Source: Zunongwangia mangrovi (lineage in GTDB: Bacteria; Bacteroidota; Bacteroidia; Flavobacteriales; Flavobacteriaceae). Taken from it: a stretch of 64,000 nucleotides of DNA. Positions within the stretch are counted from its first letter, which is position 1. The number at the start of each line of letters is the position of its first letter. The position numbers were made by a program, and so were the translations under genes. Shown here piece after piece: positions 17,711-26,535 of the stretch. Location: contig NZ_FOKV01000001.1 of the NCBI RefSeq assembly GCF_900112105.1, forward strand, positions 558,001 through 622,000. Direction: 5' to 3'. The notes beneath the pieces were generated by a model, which worked only from the letters and a program-made list of their open reading frames with translations, did not search any database and was not told the origin of the DNA.

Positions 17711-18694
17711 ATGAAAAAATTAGTATTTCTTGCGCTTTCTCTTCTAACGATCATATCCTGTAAAGAAAAATCTGATGAGCCCGCAAAACGTATTTTAGCA
17801 GATTCTTCAGGGAATATCAATCAGCTTTCTGTAGTAATGGATAATAGCCTTTGGGAAGGGCAGGTTGGTGATGCCTTAAGAGATAATCTTGCAGCACCGG
17901 TAGAAGGTTTACCACAGGATGAGCCTTTATTCAGTTTAAGTCAGATTCCTCCAAATACATTTACCGGTTTTGTACGTCGTAGCCGTATATATTTAAAGGT
18001 TGAAAAAGGTAACGACAGTTTGGCTATTGTTAAGGATCAATATGCTACTCCGCAAACAGGAATCATAATTAGCGGCCAGAGTCAGGAGCAGATTATTGAG
18101 CGTATTAATTCATCTTCAGATAGTATTATAGATGTTTTAAAAGCTACCGAAATTAAAGAAAAGCAGCGTAGAATTGGTAAGTCGCCAGAATCTGATGAAG
18201 AGCTGGAAGAAGCCTTTGGCGTTTCTATGAAGTTTCCAACAGCTTATCGATATGCAGCACAGGAAGACGATTTTATCTGGATAAGAAAGGAAATACCAAA
18301 AGGCTTGATGGAGATCTTAGTTTACGAAGTTCCGTTAAGCACTATCGATAAAGATTCTAGTGTAATCGCTAATATTGTAAAAATGCGTGATAGCATTGGT
18401 GAAAAATATATTCCGGGACCTGTAGAAGGAAGTTATATGATCACGGAAGAAGCTTTTGCGCCATATTTATTTGAAACTAAGATCGATGGACATTTTGCTT
18501 ACGAAACCCGTGGGACATGGGAAGTGAACAACGCTTATATGGCTGGGCCCTTTGTAAATTATGCGATTAGAGACGAAGAAAATGATCGATATTTAATTGC
18601 TGAAGGATTTATTTTTAGACCAGCGAGCAGTAAAAGAGATCATGTATTTGAGCTTGATGCGATACTAAAAACATTAAAATTCAATAAGTCTTAA
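17711..18694 (+). CDS. DUF4837 family lipoprotein
   Basis: 327 residues with a signal peptide and lipobox (LTIISC). The segments VVMDNSLWEGQVGDALRDN and YAAQEDDFIWIRKE fit DUF4837, a Bacteroidetes lipoprotein family of unknown function. It is most likely anchored in the outer or inner membrane facing the periplasm. It follows mltD in the same direction and may work with cell-wall turnover, but that is only suggested by position. A strong terminator separates it from convergent tatA. Confidence 0.8.
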   Translation: MKKLVFLALSLLTIISCKEKSDEPAKRILADSSGNINQLSVVMDNSLWEGQVGDALRDNLAAPVEGLPQDEPLFSLSQIPPNTFTGFVRRSRIYLKVEKGNDSLAIVKDQYATPQTGIIISGQSQEQIIERINSSSDSIIDVLKATEIKEKQRRIGKSPESDEELEEAFGVSMKFPTAYRYAAQEDDFIWIRKEIPKGLMEILVYEVPLSTIDKDSSVIANIVKMRDSIGEKYIPGPVEGSYMITEEAFAPYLFETKIDGHFAYETRGTWEVNNAYMAGPFVNYAIRDEENDRYLIAEGFIFRPASSKRDHVFELDAILKTLKFNKS

Positions 18695-18722
18695 AAGAAA
18701 ATTTTAAGATTGGTTATCAAAT

Positions 18723-18753
18723 AAAAAGCCCGTTCGATGAGAACGGGCTTTTT
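18723..18753. terminator. Bidirectional terminator between DUF4837 gene and tatA
   Basis: AAAAAGCCCGTTC, loop GATGA, GAACGGGCTTTTT: a perfect 13-bp stem with A and T tracts on both sides. Confidence 0.92.
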
Positions 18754-18772
18754 AAGTATTATTTTTTTAGGA

Positions 18773-18985
18773 CTACTTGGTGTCTTCAACCTTTTTAGCA
18801 TCAGAAGCAGAACTTGTAGTGGTATCTTCATCATCCTTAGATGCATCTTTAAACTCCTTAATTCCACTTCCTAATCCTCTCATCAATTCAGGAATTTTTC
18901 GACCTCCAAATATTAGTAAAACCACGATCACGATTAATACGATCTGTGGTGCTCCTATAGCTAATGGTAACATAAATGCATTCAT
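18773..18985 (-). CDS. tatA: Sec-independent translocase protein TatA
   Basis: 70 residues. TatA forms the pore-like component of the twin-arginine pathway that exports folded proteins. One N-terminal helix (about 8-25) is followed by the [21 protein letters not shown] amphipathic helix, with the FG hinge. A charged, Ser/Thr/Asp-rich tail completes it. Starts at residue 1 or at Met5 are both plausible. No tatC is in this window. The gene is divergent from the M23 peptidase gene. Confidence 0.93.
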   Translation of the reverse strand: MNAFMLPLAIGAPQIVLIVIVVLLIFGGRKIPELMRGLGSGIKEFKDASKDDEDTTTSSASDAKKVEDTK

Positions 18986-19004
18986 AACTCGATATTTATA
19001 ATTA

Positions 19005-19012
19005 CAAACTTA
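19005..19012 (-). promoter_or_regulatory. Promoter -7 element for tatA
   Basis: The minus strand reads TAAGTTTG (TANNTTTG), ending 19 nt before the ATG at 18985. Confidence 0.55.
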
Positions 19013-19223
19013 ACAAGAATAAACTAATATATACGTTAATATGAACAAAATATATGCAATTTATTAATTATAATGCGTATAGCTCTTGTAAATGTTAATT
19101 GGGTGCCCGACTTTTAATTACTGGAATTTAAACTATTATTCATTTTCAAATAAGCTGCAATTAGATAGAAATCTGCAATTTTGGATTATCGATCAAAACT
19201 GTTAGATAGCATAAATTTTACAG

Positions 19224-19231
19224 TATCTTTG
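19224..19231 (+). promoter_or_regulatory. Promoter -7 element for the M23 peptidase operon
   Basis: TATCTTTG fits TANNTTTG and ends 16 nt before the ATG at 19248. Confidence 0.65.
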
Positions 19232-19247
19232 TCTAAGGTTTTTATGT

Positions 19248-20117
19248 ATGTCGAAAAAGAAAAAAAATAAGAAGAAATTTACCAGAAAACTACTTCATAA
19301 ATACCGAATGGTAATTTTAAACGAGGATACTTTTGAAGAAAGATATTCTTTAAAATTAACCCGTTTAAATGTTTTTGTTCTGGTAACAACAAGCGCTATT
19401 TTATTAGTAGCAGCAACCACTTTTATTATTGCCTTTACACCTTTAAGAGAATATATTCCAGGATATTCTTCGCCACAATTAAAAGAACAGGCAGCAGAAT
19501 TAGCATACCAAACAGATTCTCTTCAAAATGTTTTGAAACTGAACAATCAGTTCTTAGGATCGATAAAAGGAGTTTTGTCTGGAGATTTACAAACTTCAGA
19601 TCTTAACCGCGATTCTATTGCTAAATTCTCTCAGGACAATCTCGAAGTTGAGGTTATCCCGCCATCCAGAGCAGATAGTTTATTAAGAGAAGAAGTGGCT
19701 TTAGAGGATAAATACAATATTTTGCCGGGCGCTACAGATAATATCAATTTTTCTTTATTTCCGCCGGTAAAAGGAACGATTACTGAGGGATATGATGCTG
19801 AAGAAAAGCATTATGCGATAGATGTGGTAATTCCTAAGAATTCACCCGTAAAATCTGTTGCAGATGGACGTGTTATTTTTGCTGAATGGACCACAGAAAC
19901 CGGCTATGTAATTATCGTAAAACATGATTACGGATTAATTTCTGTTTATAAGCACAACGCCTCATTAACCAAAGAGCAGGGAGATTTTGTAAAAGCAGGC
20001 GAAGTGGTGGCTACCGCCGGAAATACCGGAGAATACACCACGGGCCCACATTTGCATTTTGAATTATGGAACGAAGGAAACCCTGTAAACCCAACCGATT
20101 ATATTGATTTTGAATAG
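19248..20117 (+). CDS. M23 family metallopeptidase, membrane-anchored
   Basis: 289 residues: a Lys-rich cytoplasmic N-terminus, one transmembrane helix (about 42-63), a short coiled coil, then a LytM/M23 domain (about 170-285). Zinc ligands of active enzymes are present: His188 and Asp192 in KHYAIDV, and the HxH pair His268/His270 in GPHLHFELW. It is therefore a probable active peptidoglycan endopeptidase on the periplasmic face. It precedes a GH3-family gene by 3 bp in a conserved-looking flavobacterial run (tatA divergent, M23, GH3, DUF6909-like). Confidence 0.9.
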   Translation: MSKKKKNKKKFTRKLLHKYRMVILNEDTFEERYSLKLTRLNVFVLVTTSAILLVAATTFIIAFTPLREYIPGYSSPQLKEQAAELAYQTDSLQNVLKLNNQFLGSIKGVLSGDLQTSDLNRDSIAKFSQDNLEVEVIPPSRADSLLREEVALEDKYNILPGATDNINFSLFPPVKGTITEGYDAEEKHYAIDVVIPKNSPVKSVADGRVIFAEWTTETGYVIIVKHDYGLISVYKHNASLTKEQGDFVKAGEVVATAGNTGEYTTGPHLHFELWNEGNPVNPTDYIDFE

Positions 20118-20120
20118 TCT

Positions 20121-21620
20121 ATGTCATTAAAATCTTTTGCAGCTAAAATATTCGCTAACATCATCAGAAAGAAAATTGATGACTGGGCTTCAAATCCTCT
20201 TGAAGCGCAGCAGAAAATCTTTGATGAATTAATTTCTAAGGCTAAAAACACCAATTTTGGGAAAGATCATAAATTTGATGCTATAAAAACGCATGCCGAT
20301 TTTGTCCAAAATGTGCCGGTAAGAGATTACGAAGCGCTTCGTAATTATGTAGATAAAATGGTTGCCGGCGAAGAAGATATTTTATGGCCGGGGAAACCTT
20401 TGTATTATGCAAAAACATCGGGAACGACCAGCGGCGCAAAGTATATCCCAATTACCAAAGAAAGTATGCCTACGCATATTGAAACGGCACGAAATGCTAT
20501 TCTTTGTTATATTGCTGAAACTGGAAATGCAAAGTTCGTAGATGGTAAAATGATCTTTTTACAGGGAAGCCCAGAGCTTACCGAGAAAAACGGAGTGAAA
20601 TTGGGACGATTATCGGGTATCGTGGCACATTATGTACCTGGTTATCTTCAAAAGAACAGAATGCCAAGTTGGGAAACCAATTGTATCGAAGATTGGGAAA
20701 CCAAAGTTGATGCAATTGTAGAGGAAACCCAAGATTTGAATATGACCGTAATAAGCGGAATACCAAGTTGGGTGCAAATGTATTTTGAGAAATTACAGCG
20801 GAAAACCGGTAAAAAAGTAGGTGATATTTTTAAGAATTTCGACCTGTTTATTTATGGCGGAGTAAACTACGAACCCTATCGCTCTAAATTTGAAAATCTT
20901 ATTGGTCGCAAAGTAGATAGCATCGAATTATATCCCGCTTCTGAAGGTTTTTTCGCTTTTCAGGATAGCCAGAAAGCAAAGGGAATGTTACTTCAGCTAG
21001 ATAGCGGTATTTTTTACGAGTTTATAAAAGCTGAATCTTTTTTTGATGAAGATCCAAAACGACTAACGATTGCTGAGGTTGAGCTTGGCGTAAACTATGT
21101 AATGATTATTAGTACTACTGCCGGGCTTTGGGCGTATAATGTTGGCGATACCATTCAGTTTACCAGTTTAAAACCTTATCGGGTGATGGTTTCGGGTAGG
21201 ATTAAGCATTATATTTCAGCTTTTGGGGAGCATGTTATTGCAAAAGAAGTAGAGGAAGCCATGCAGGTTGCTTCAGAAAAAACAGGAGCCAGAATTAATG
21301 AATTTACGGTTGCACCACAGGTAAATCCTTCCGCAGAAGAATTACCATATCACGAGTGGTTTATAGAGTTTGAAAAAGAACCTGAAGATTTATCGAATTT
21401 CAGGAATATTCTGGATAAATCACTTCAGAAACAAAACTCGTATTATTTCGATTTAATTGAAGGAAATATTTTGCAACCGGTAAAAATCTCTAAAGTCCCA
21501 AAAAATGGATTTCAGACGTATATGAAATCGATTGGCAAGTTGGGCGGACAAAATAAATTGCCAAGATTATCGAACGATCGTAAAATTGCAGATGCTTTAG
21601 AAGCATTAATAAAAAAATAA
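20121..21620 (+). CDS. GH3 family acyl-adenylate-forming enzyme
   Basis: 499 residues, similar in length to bacterial members of the GH3 auxin-responsive family. Plant GH3 enzymes adenylate a carboxylate and couple it to an amino acid. The ATP-binding motif TSGTTSGAKYIPIT is at residues 99-112, and YPASEGFFAFQ provides the second nucleotide contact. The natural substrate in Bacteroidetes is unknown. An acid-amine conjugation would be the family-based guess. It is tightly placed between the M23 peptidase and the DUF6909-like gene, so the three are probably co-transcribed. Confidence 0.87.
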   Translation: MSLKSFAAKIFANIIRKKIDDWASNPLEAQQKIFDELISKAKNTNFGKDHKFDAIKTHADFVQNVPVRDYEALRNYVDKMVAGEEDILWPGKPLYYAKTSGTTSGAKYIPITKESMPTHIETARNAILCYIAETGNAKFVDGKMIFLQGSPELTEKNGVKLGRLSGIVAHYVPGYLQKNRMPSWETNCIEDWETKVDAIVEETQDLNMTVISGIPSWVQMYFEKLQRKTGKKVGDIFKNFDLFIYGGVNYEPYRSKFENLIGRKVDSIELYPASEGFFAFQDSQKAKGMLLQLDSGIFYEFIKAESFFDEDPKRLTIAEVELGVNYVMIISTTAGLWAYNVGDTIQFTSLKPYRVMVSGRIKHYISAFGEHVIAKEVEEAMQVASEKTGARINEFTVAPQVNPSAEELPYHEWFIEFEKEPEDLSNFRNILDKSLQKQNSYYFDLIEGNILQPVKISKVPKNGFQTYMKSIGKLGGQNKLPRLSNDRKIADALEALIKK

Positions 21621-21625
21621 ACAAT

Positions 21626-23311
21626 TTGAAGTTGAAAACAGAAGGAAGAACGAGAGCGCAGGAAAGTACCAATGCGATAGAACGTATGTATATTACCATG
21701 AGACACCTTTTTAACAGAGGTTTTTATAAACCAATGGGTGTTTCTGGAGAAACTTTAAGAGAAGGATTATTGGCATTAAGACCAGAAATTTATGGTTCTG
21801 TTGCTGAAGATAAAGCCGAGCTTAGCGGGTTATTGTATGTTTTAGAGCGTCTTCCTATTGGGATAGAACAATGTCGCTATATCAATCTAACTAGTGACGA
21901 AGGTTATGGTGATTCACATTTTCAACCCATTGTACCACCAAAACGTCGTAGAAACTGTTATAGAATAGATGAGGAGCAAATGAATATCGAGATTACCAGA
22001 GGACGATCTGAAATCTATGATATTCTTACGCATTTAACCTTCCTTTTTATTGAATCTCATAAGATTATGAGACGAGTAGTGATCGACGAGGATGGAAGTG
22101 TAAACAGGGACTGGAAAAAACTGGAAGCTGTAGTACTTTCTGATAAAGAAATCGATAAATCTGAGCGTGAAGTTGCGTTAACCCACACTGCCAATATTTT
22201 AGGCCGAACTTTTTTCGAGGTTTCTACCATTTATCCTAAGTTTTCTACTCCGGGTAATCCAGAGCAGTTTTTACATATTATTTACTGGATGGGAAAACTG
22301 GCGATAGAAGAAACAGTAAATAATGATAAAAGGATCATCACTTTTAGTCCGATTCTTAGAGAACGTTTAGGACATCATATTCATGGAGAAGTTTGGGCAG
22401 ATAAGATTAAAAAATATCTTGTAGAAGAAGAATTATTAAAACGTCCTATTCATATTATCAGTGCCAATATGCATAGTGTGATGAACACGCTGTATGCGCC
22501 GTTAGCACTAAAAGCTGAAATTAAAAAGAAAGATATTCTTCAGATTTATGAAATGCTAAGTGACTCTTCAAATGGGCAGGTTCGCCAGAAGGTTTCAAAA
22601 TTAGCGCTTTCAGGAGGGATGAAGTTTATAGAAGATTCCAGCGGGACAAATATCGATGTTCAGGTTTTTGATACGGCTAAATTAGAAGAAGGCTTCAGAA
22701 ATAAAGAATTTAAGTCTTTAAAGGATGAAGATAAACCTGTTATTATCGTTATGGATTATGCCTTTGGTGAGCAGGCTTATGAAACTATGGACGAGCTTTT
22801 AAAACCTTATATTATTGAAGGCGAAGAGATCAAGATCAATGTAAGATCGGTTTCTATTATGGGGAAAGCCGGTATTTTAGAAGGAGGTAAGGGCGATATT
22901 ATGATCCCTTCAGCTCATATTTTTGAAGGTACCGCAGATAATTATCCTTTTAAAAACGAACTTGCCAAAGACGATCTTGAAGGGCACGGCATAAAAGTAG
23001 TTGATGGTAGTATGATCACCGTATTAGGAACATCTTTACAAAACCGCGATATTCTTAAGTTTTTCCATGATTCTACGTGGAATGTAAGTGGTTTGGAAAT
23101 GGAAGGAGCACATTATCAAAAAGCGATTCAGGCGGCCAGCAAACTACGAAAAAGTATTGCTGAAGACGTGCAGGTAAGATATGCTTATTATGCCTCTGAT
23201 AATCCATTAGAAACCGGAAGTACTTTAGCTTCAGGAGGATTGGGGACTACTGGTGTAAAACCAACTTATTTAATTACTGAAAAAATACTGGAGCAAATCT
23301 TTAATTCTTAA
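21626..23311 (+). CDS. Conserved protein of unknown function (DUF6909-like) with nucleosidase-like C-terminus
   Basis: 561 residues starting at TTG 21626; no upstream ATG exists in frame, and the next in-frame ATG is 60 nt further on. The N-terminal half is helical and charged (RMYITMRHLFNRGFYKPMGV; then ESHKIMRRV). The C-terminal half looks like an alpha/beta enzyme with VIIVMDYAFGEQAYETM, GDIMIPSAHIFEG and GLEMEGAHY (EMEGA at 491-495). The last motif resembles the substrate-binding Met-Glu-Gly of nucleoside phosphorylases and AMP nucleosidase. I recall the family as DUF6909. Function is not known to me; a nucleoside-cleaving or nucleotide-sensing role is inference. It follows the GH3 gene by 5 bp. 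Confidence 0.65.
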   Translation: MKLKTEGRTRAQESTNAIERMYITMRHLFNRGFYKPMGVSGETLREGLLALRPEIYGSVAEDKAELSGLLYVLERLPIGIEQCRYINLTSDEGYGDSHFQPIVPPKRRRNCYRIDEEQMNIEITRGRSEIYDILTHLTFLFIESHKIMRRVVIDEDGSVNRDWKKLEAVVLSDKEIDKSEREVALTHTANILGRTFFEVSTIYPKFSTPGNPEQFLHIIYWMGKLAIEETVNNDKRIITFSPILRERLGHHIHGEVWADKIKKYLVEEELLKRPIHIISANMHSVMNTLYAPLALKAEIKKKDILQIYEMLSDSSNGQVRQKVSKLALSGGMKFIEDSSGTNIDVQVFDTAKLEEGFRNKEFKSLKDEDKPVIIVMDYAFGEQAYETMDELLKPYIIEGEEIKINVRSVSIMGKAGILEGGKGDIMIPSAHIFEGTADNYPFKNELAKDDLEGHGIKVVDGSMITVLGTSLQNRDILKFFHDSTWNVSGLEMEGAHYQKAIQAASKLRKSIAEDVQVRYAYYASDNPLETGSTLASGGLGTTGVKPTYLITEKILEQIFNS

Positions 23312-23380
23312 AGTTCTTGTAGTAACTTGAATTTTAGATGTTTTCTGAGTGTTTTTTATTGATCGATTAATAATATTTGA

Positions 23381-24370
23381 ATGGGTAAAACTGTATTAAT
23401 TACAGGAGCAGCGGGATTTTTAGGTTCGCATTTGTGTGATAGATTTATCAAAGAAGGCTTTAGGGTTATTGGAATGGATAATCTTATTACCGGTGATATT
23501 CGTAATATCGAGCACCTTTTTAAAAACAAGGATTTCGAATTCTACAATCACGATGTTACCAAGTTTATCCATGTTCCCGGTGAACTGGATTATATTCTTC
23601 ATTTTGCGTCGCCTGCCAGCCCAATCGATTATTTAAAAATTCCTATTCAAACTTTAAAAGTTGGATCTTTAGGAACACATCATTGTTTAGGTTTAGCAAA
23701 AGAAAAAGGAGCTAGAATACTTATCGCTTCAACTTCAGAAATTTACGGAGATCCTTTGGTGCATCCACAATCTGAAGAATACTATGGCAATGTAAATACT
23801 ATTGGACCACGCGGAGTGTATGATGAAGCGAAGCGGTTTCAGGAATCATTAACGATGGCTTATCACAGGTTTCACGGTTTAGAAACAAGAATTGTAAGAA
23901 TCTTTAATACTTATGGGCCAAGAATGCGACTAAATGATGGTAGAGTAATACCTGCATTTATTGGTCAGGCTCTTAGAGGAGAAGATCTAACTGTTTTTGG
24001 AGATGGATTGCAAACCCGGTCTTTTTGTTATGTAGACGATCAGGTTGAAGGAATATACAGATTACTTTTTAGTGATTATGTTGACCCTGTAAATATTGGT
24101 AATCCAGACGAATTAACGATCAAAGATTTTGCTGAAGAAATTATCAAACTAACCGGTACAGATCAAAAGATCGTTTACAAGGAATTACCAAAAGACGATC
24201 CTATGCAGCGCCAACCAGATATAACTCGGGCTAGAGAAATTCTTAGTTGGGAACCAAAAGTTTCCAGAGAAGAAGGGATGAAGATTACTTATGATTATTT
24301 CAAAAATCTATCGAAAGAAGATTTACTAAAGAAAGAACACAAAGATTTTACTAAGCATAATAGAAAGTAA
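23381..24370 (+). CDS. uxs: UDP-glucuronate decarboxylase (UDP-xylose synthase)
   Basis: 329 residues of the extended SDR family. It oxidises and decarboxylates UDP-glucuronate to UDP-xylose. The NAD-binding motif [11 protein letters not shown] is at 8-18, the STSEIYGDP segment carries Glu120 and the YxxxK pair is Tyr147/Lys151. The run [15 protein letters not shown] with [12 protein letters not shown] is diagnostic for UXS enzymes rather than plain epimerases. It is followed 3 bp later by a GT2 glycosyltransferase. Together with the opposing CapK-like gene, this looks like a small surface-glycan cassette. Confidence 0.9.
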   Translation: MGKTVLITGAAGFLGSHLCDRFIKEGFRVIGMDNLITGDIRNIEHLFKNKDFEFYNHDVTKFIHVPGELDYILHFASPASPIDYLKIPIQTLKVGSLGTHHCLGLAKEKGARILIASTSEIYGDPLVHPQSEEYYGNVNTIGPRGVYDEAKRFQESLTMAYHRFHGLETRIVRIFNTYGPRMRLNDGRVIPAFIGQALRGEDLTVFGDGLQTRSFCYVDDQVEGIYRLLFSDYVDPVNIGNPDELTIKDFAEEIIKLTGTDQKIVYKELPKDDPMQRQPDITRAREILSWEPKVSREEGMKITYDYFKNLSKEDLLKKEHKDFTKHNRK

Positions 24371-24373
24371 ATA

Positions 24374-25147
24374 ATGCAAAACCCTTTGGTTTCGGTAATC
24401 ATGCCTGCCTATAATTCGAATGAATTTATTTCGCAGGCGATCGAATCTGTGATTGCTCAGCAGTATAAAAACTGGGAACTTATAATCGTAGATGATGCTT
24501 CAAAAGATGCTACAGTAAATACTGTTCGCAATTATGTGAATAAAGATGCTCGCATTAAGATCTTCAGAAATGAAATCAATTATGGGGCAGGTTACTCGAG
24601 AAATAAAGCGATTAAGGAAGCCGCAGGAGAGTTTATAGCATTTTTAGATGCAGATGATCTTTGGAAGCCAGAAAAGCTCTCTCAGCAGCTTAAATTTTGC
24701 CTGGAGAATAAAGCTAAGATTGTTTTTAGTAGTTATGATCGGATTAGTGAGAATGGAGAATCTTTGAACGAAATTATCGAAGCTTTACCTTTTGTTAACT
24801 ATTCAAAACTGATTAAAAGCAATTATATAGGTAATCTTACCGGGATGTATAATGCAGCTAAAATTGGTAAAGTTTACCACCCTGAAATTCGAAAAAGACA
24901 GGATTGGGCAATGTGGCTTGAAGTTATTAAAAAAGGAGGTACCGCCCATGGAATGGAGGAATCGCTTGCTTTATACCGAAAAAGAAAAGGCTCGGTTTCT
25001 GAAAATAAATTAGAAATGGTGTCCTATAATTATAAGATCTACAATAAAGTTCTAGGCTTTGGAAAACTAAAAAGCATGTATTGGATTTTGGTCTTTTTGG
25101 GAGAACATTTTTTTGTGAAATCCAGGCAGGTAAAATCAGTCGATTAA
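24374..25147 (+). CDS. Family 2 glycosyltransferase
   Basis: 257 residues. The N-terminal GT-A domain has VSVIMPAYNSNEFISQ, the nucleotide-binding VDDASKDAT at about 39-47 and a metal-binding FLDADD (Asp92, Asp94, Asp95). The DWAMWLEV segment is the usual acceptor-side ED/W motif. There is no membrane helix, so it is a cytoplasmic or peripheral enzyme that transfers a sugar to a glycan or lipid carrier. The last 12 bp overlap the convergent CapK-like gene. Co-transcription with the UDP-xylose synthase suggests, but does not prove, use of UDP-xylose. Confidence 0.88.
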   Translation: MQNPLVSVIMPAYNSNEFISQAIESVIAQQYKNWELIIVDDASKDATVNTVRNYVNKDARIKIFRNEINYGAGYSRNKAIKEAAGEFIAFLDADDLWKPEKLSQQLKFCLENKAKIVFSSYDRISENGESLNEIIEALPFVNYSKLIKSNYIGNLTGMYNAAKIGKVYHPEIRKRQDWAMWLEVIKKGGTAHGMEESLALYRKRKGSVSENKLEMVSYNYKIYNKVLGFGKLKSMYWILVFLGEHFFVKSRQVKSVD

Positions 25148-26446
25148 TGAAGTAAATTGCTTTAGTTTTCCGCTTTTACTTCGGGTAAGGCTTTGTTTTC
25201 TTTTAAAATTAACTTTCAGGTTTTTTCCCACGTATTTTTCGACTGCTTCAGCGATTTTGGTTGTTTCTTCAGTATTAAATTCGGTATCCCGTACGTATTC
25301 AATCTCAAAAGAATCCATTTTAGTTTGAGTAACTACAAATTCTTTGGTGTTACCGGTATCGTCGATAATCGTTTTAGTTACGTAGTAAAATGTAAGTCCG
25401 GGAACTATTTTTCCATCAGCAAGTTTTGCGACATCGCTGGTTCGTCCAATCAATGATTCTAATATTGGCTTTTTTGGCGTACTTTTTTTAGATAGAACCC
25501 CAATGTCTCCAATGGCATAACGAATAATAGGGTGCGCTTTATTAAAAAGTGAAGTGATCACCACTTTGCCTTCTTCACCAGGAGGTAAAGTTTTATTGTT
25601 TTTATCTACAATTTCGATAAAAAGATCTCTGGAATTTAGGCACCATTCTTCTTCTGGATTTTCGAAGGCAATAAGTCCTACTTCGCTGGCACCATATTCA
25701 TTTACGACGGGAACACCAATAGCCTCTTCGATAATTTTTTTATCCTTATCAAATAAACGTTCAGAAGTAACGATACAAAGTTTTAAACTGGGACAAATCT
25801 CTTTAAGCACGATTTCTTTTTTCTTTAAAAATTTAGAAAAAAGCAGGATAGCACTGGTGTAGCCATTTAAATAATCGAATTTACTTTTCTTAAAACGATC
25901 CAAAAAATTCTGCAATTTCATCTCGCTAAGATCAAATATACTAAAGCGTCTTCTAAGACTTATTCGGTCTTTAATACGTTCCTGTAAATTACCATAAAAA
26001 TCTAACGGAATACCATAAAATCTGGCTTGTAGCGATTTATTAAGATCGATCCCATGCCAGTTATAATGATCGTTAAAACCTTCCCAGGCCATTGCGTGGC
26101 AAAGTTTATCTTTAGCAAAGCTAAAGGGATGGCCGCTACTGCCAGAAGTTTTACCTATGTAGCTATTTTTTAAGTTAAAGCCATCGCTTAAACGCTGCTC
26201 TAAAGGTTGTTGCAGATTGGTTTTCGACATTATAGGAATATCTTCCCAATTTTCGATCGATCGATCACCAATAAAGCCTTTGTAGAAATTGTTATTATTT
26301 AGATGATAATCAACAATTTCCTTTTTCTTTGTTTCAATAAAATTTTGGTATTGGTTAACCGGAATCTGGTCGATTTCGTCCAACATTTTTCGAGCCCTGT
26401 TTACAGGGAATTTATTAAGCTGAAGCGAAAGTTTAAACCAATCCAA
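25136..26446 (-). CDS. Phenylacetate-CoA ligase-like / CapK-family adenylate-forming protein
   Basis: 436 residues starting at TTG 26446. The ATP motif GKTSGSSGHPF is at about 98-108, NEYGASEVGLIAFENPEEEW supplies the adenylate-binding loop, and HPIIRYAIGDIG is the hinge motif. This is the PaaK/CapK branch, often found in capsule and exopolysaccharide loci rather than phenylacetate catabolism. The adjacent sugar genes support the glycan reading. Substrate unknown. It overlaps the GT2 gene tail-to-tail by 12 bp. Confidence 0.82.
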   Translation of the reverse strand: MDWFKLSLQLNKFPVNRARKMLDEIDQIPVNQYQNFIETKKKEIVDYHLNNNNFYKGFIGDRSIENWEDIPIMSKTNLQQPLEQRLSDGFNLKNSYIGKTSGSSGHPFSFAKDKLCHAMAWEGFNDHYNWHGIDLNKSLQARFYGIPLDFYGNLQERIKDRISLRRRFSIFDLSEMKLQNFLDRFKKSKFDYLNGYTSAILLFSKFLKKKEIVLKEICPSLKLCIVTSERLFDKDKKIIEEAIGVPVVNEYGASEVGLIAFENPEEEWCLNSRDLFIEIVDKNNKTLPPGEEGKVVITSLFNKAHPIIRYAIGDIGVLSKKSTPKKPILESLIGRTSDVAKLADGKIVPGLTFYYVTKTIIDDTGNTKEFVVTQTKMDSFEIEYVRDTEFNTEETTKIAEAVEKYVGKNLKVNFKRKQSLTRSKSGKLKQFTSLID

Positions 26447-26469
26447 AACTTATTAATGCTTTTTTTATT

Positions 26470-26477
26470 CAAATTTA
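26470..26477 (-). promoter_or_regulatory. Promoter -7 element for the CapK-like gene
   Basis: The minus strand reads TAAATTTG (TANNTTTG), ending 23 nt before the TTG start at 26446. Confidence 0.5.
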
Positions 26478-26511
26478 TTGGTGCTTCAATTTACAAACAA
26501 TTATTTTTGAA

Positions 26512-26519
26512 GCCCAAAA
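26512..26519 (+). promoter_or_regulatory. Promoter -7 element for purD
   Basis: TATTTTTG fits TANNTTTG and ends 16 nt before the purD ATG. Confidence 0.55.
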
Positions 26520-26535
26520 TAAATATTTCTTAAAA

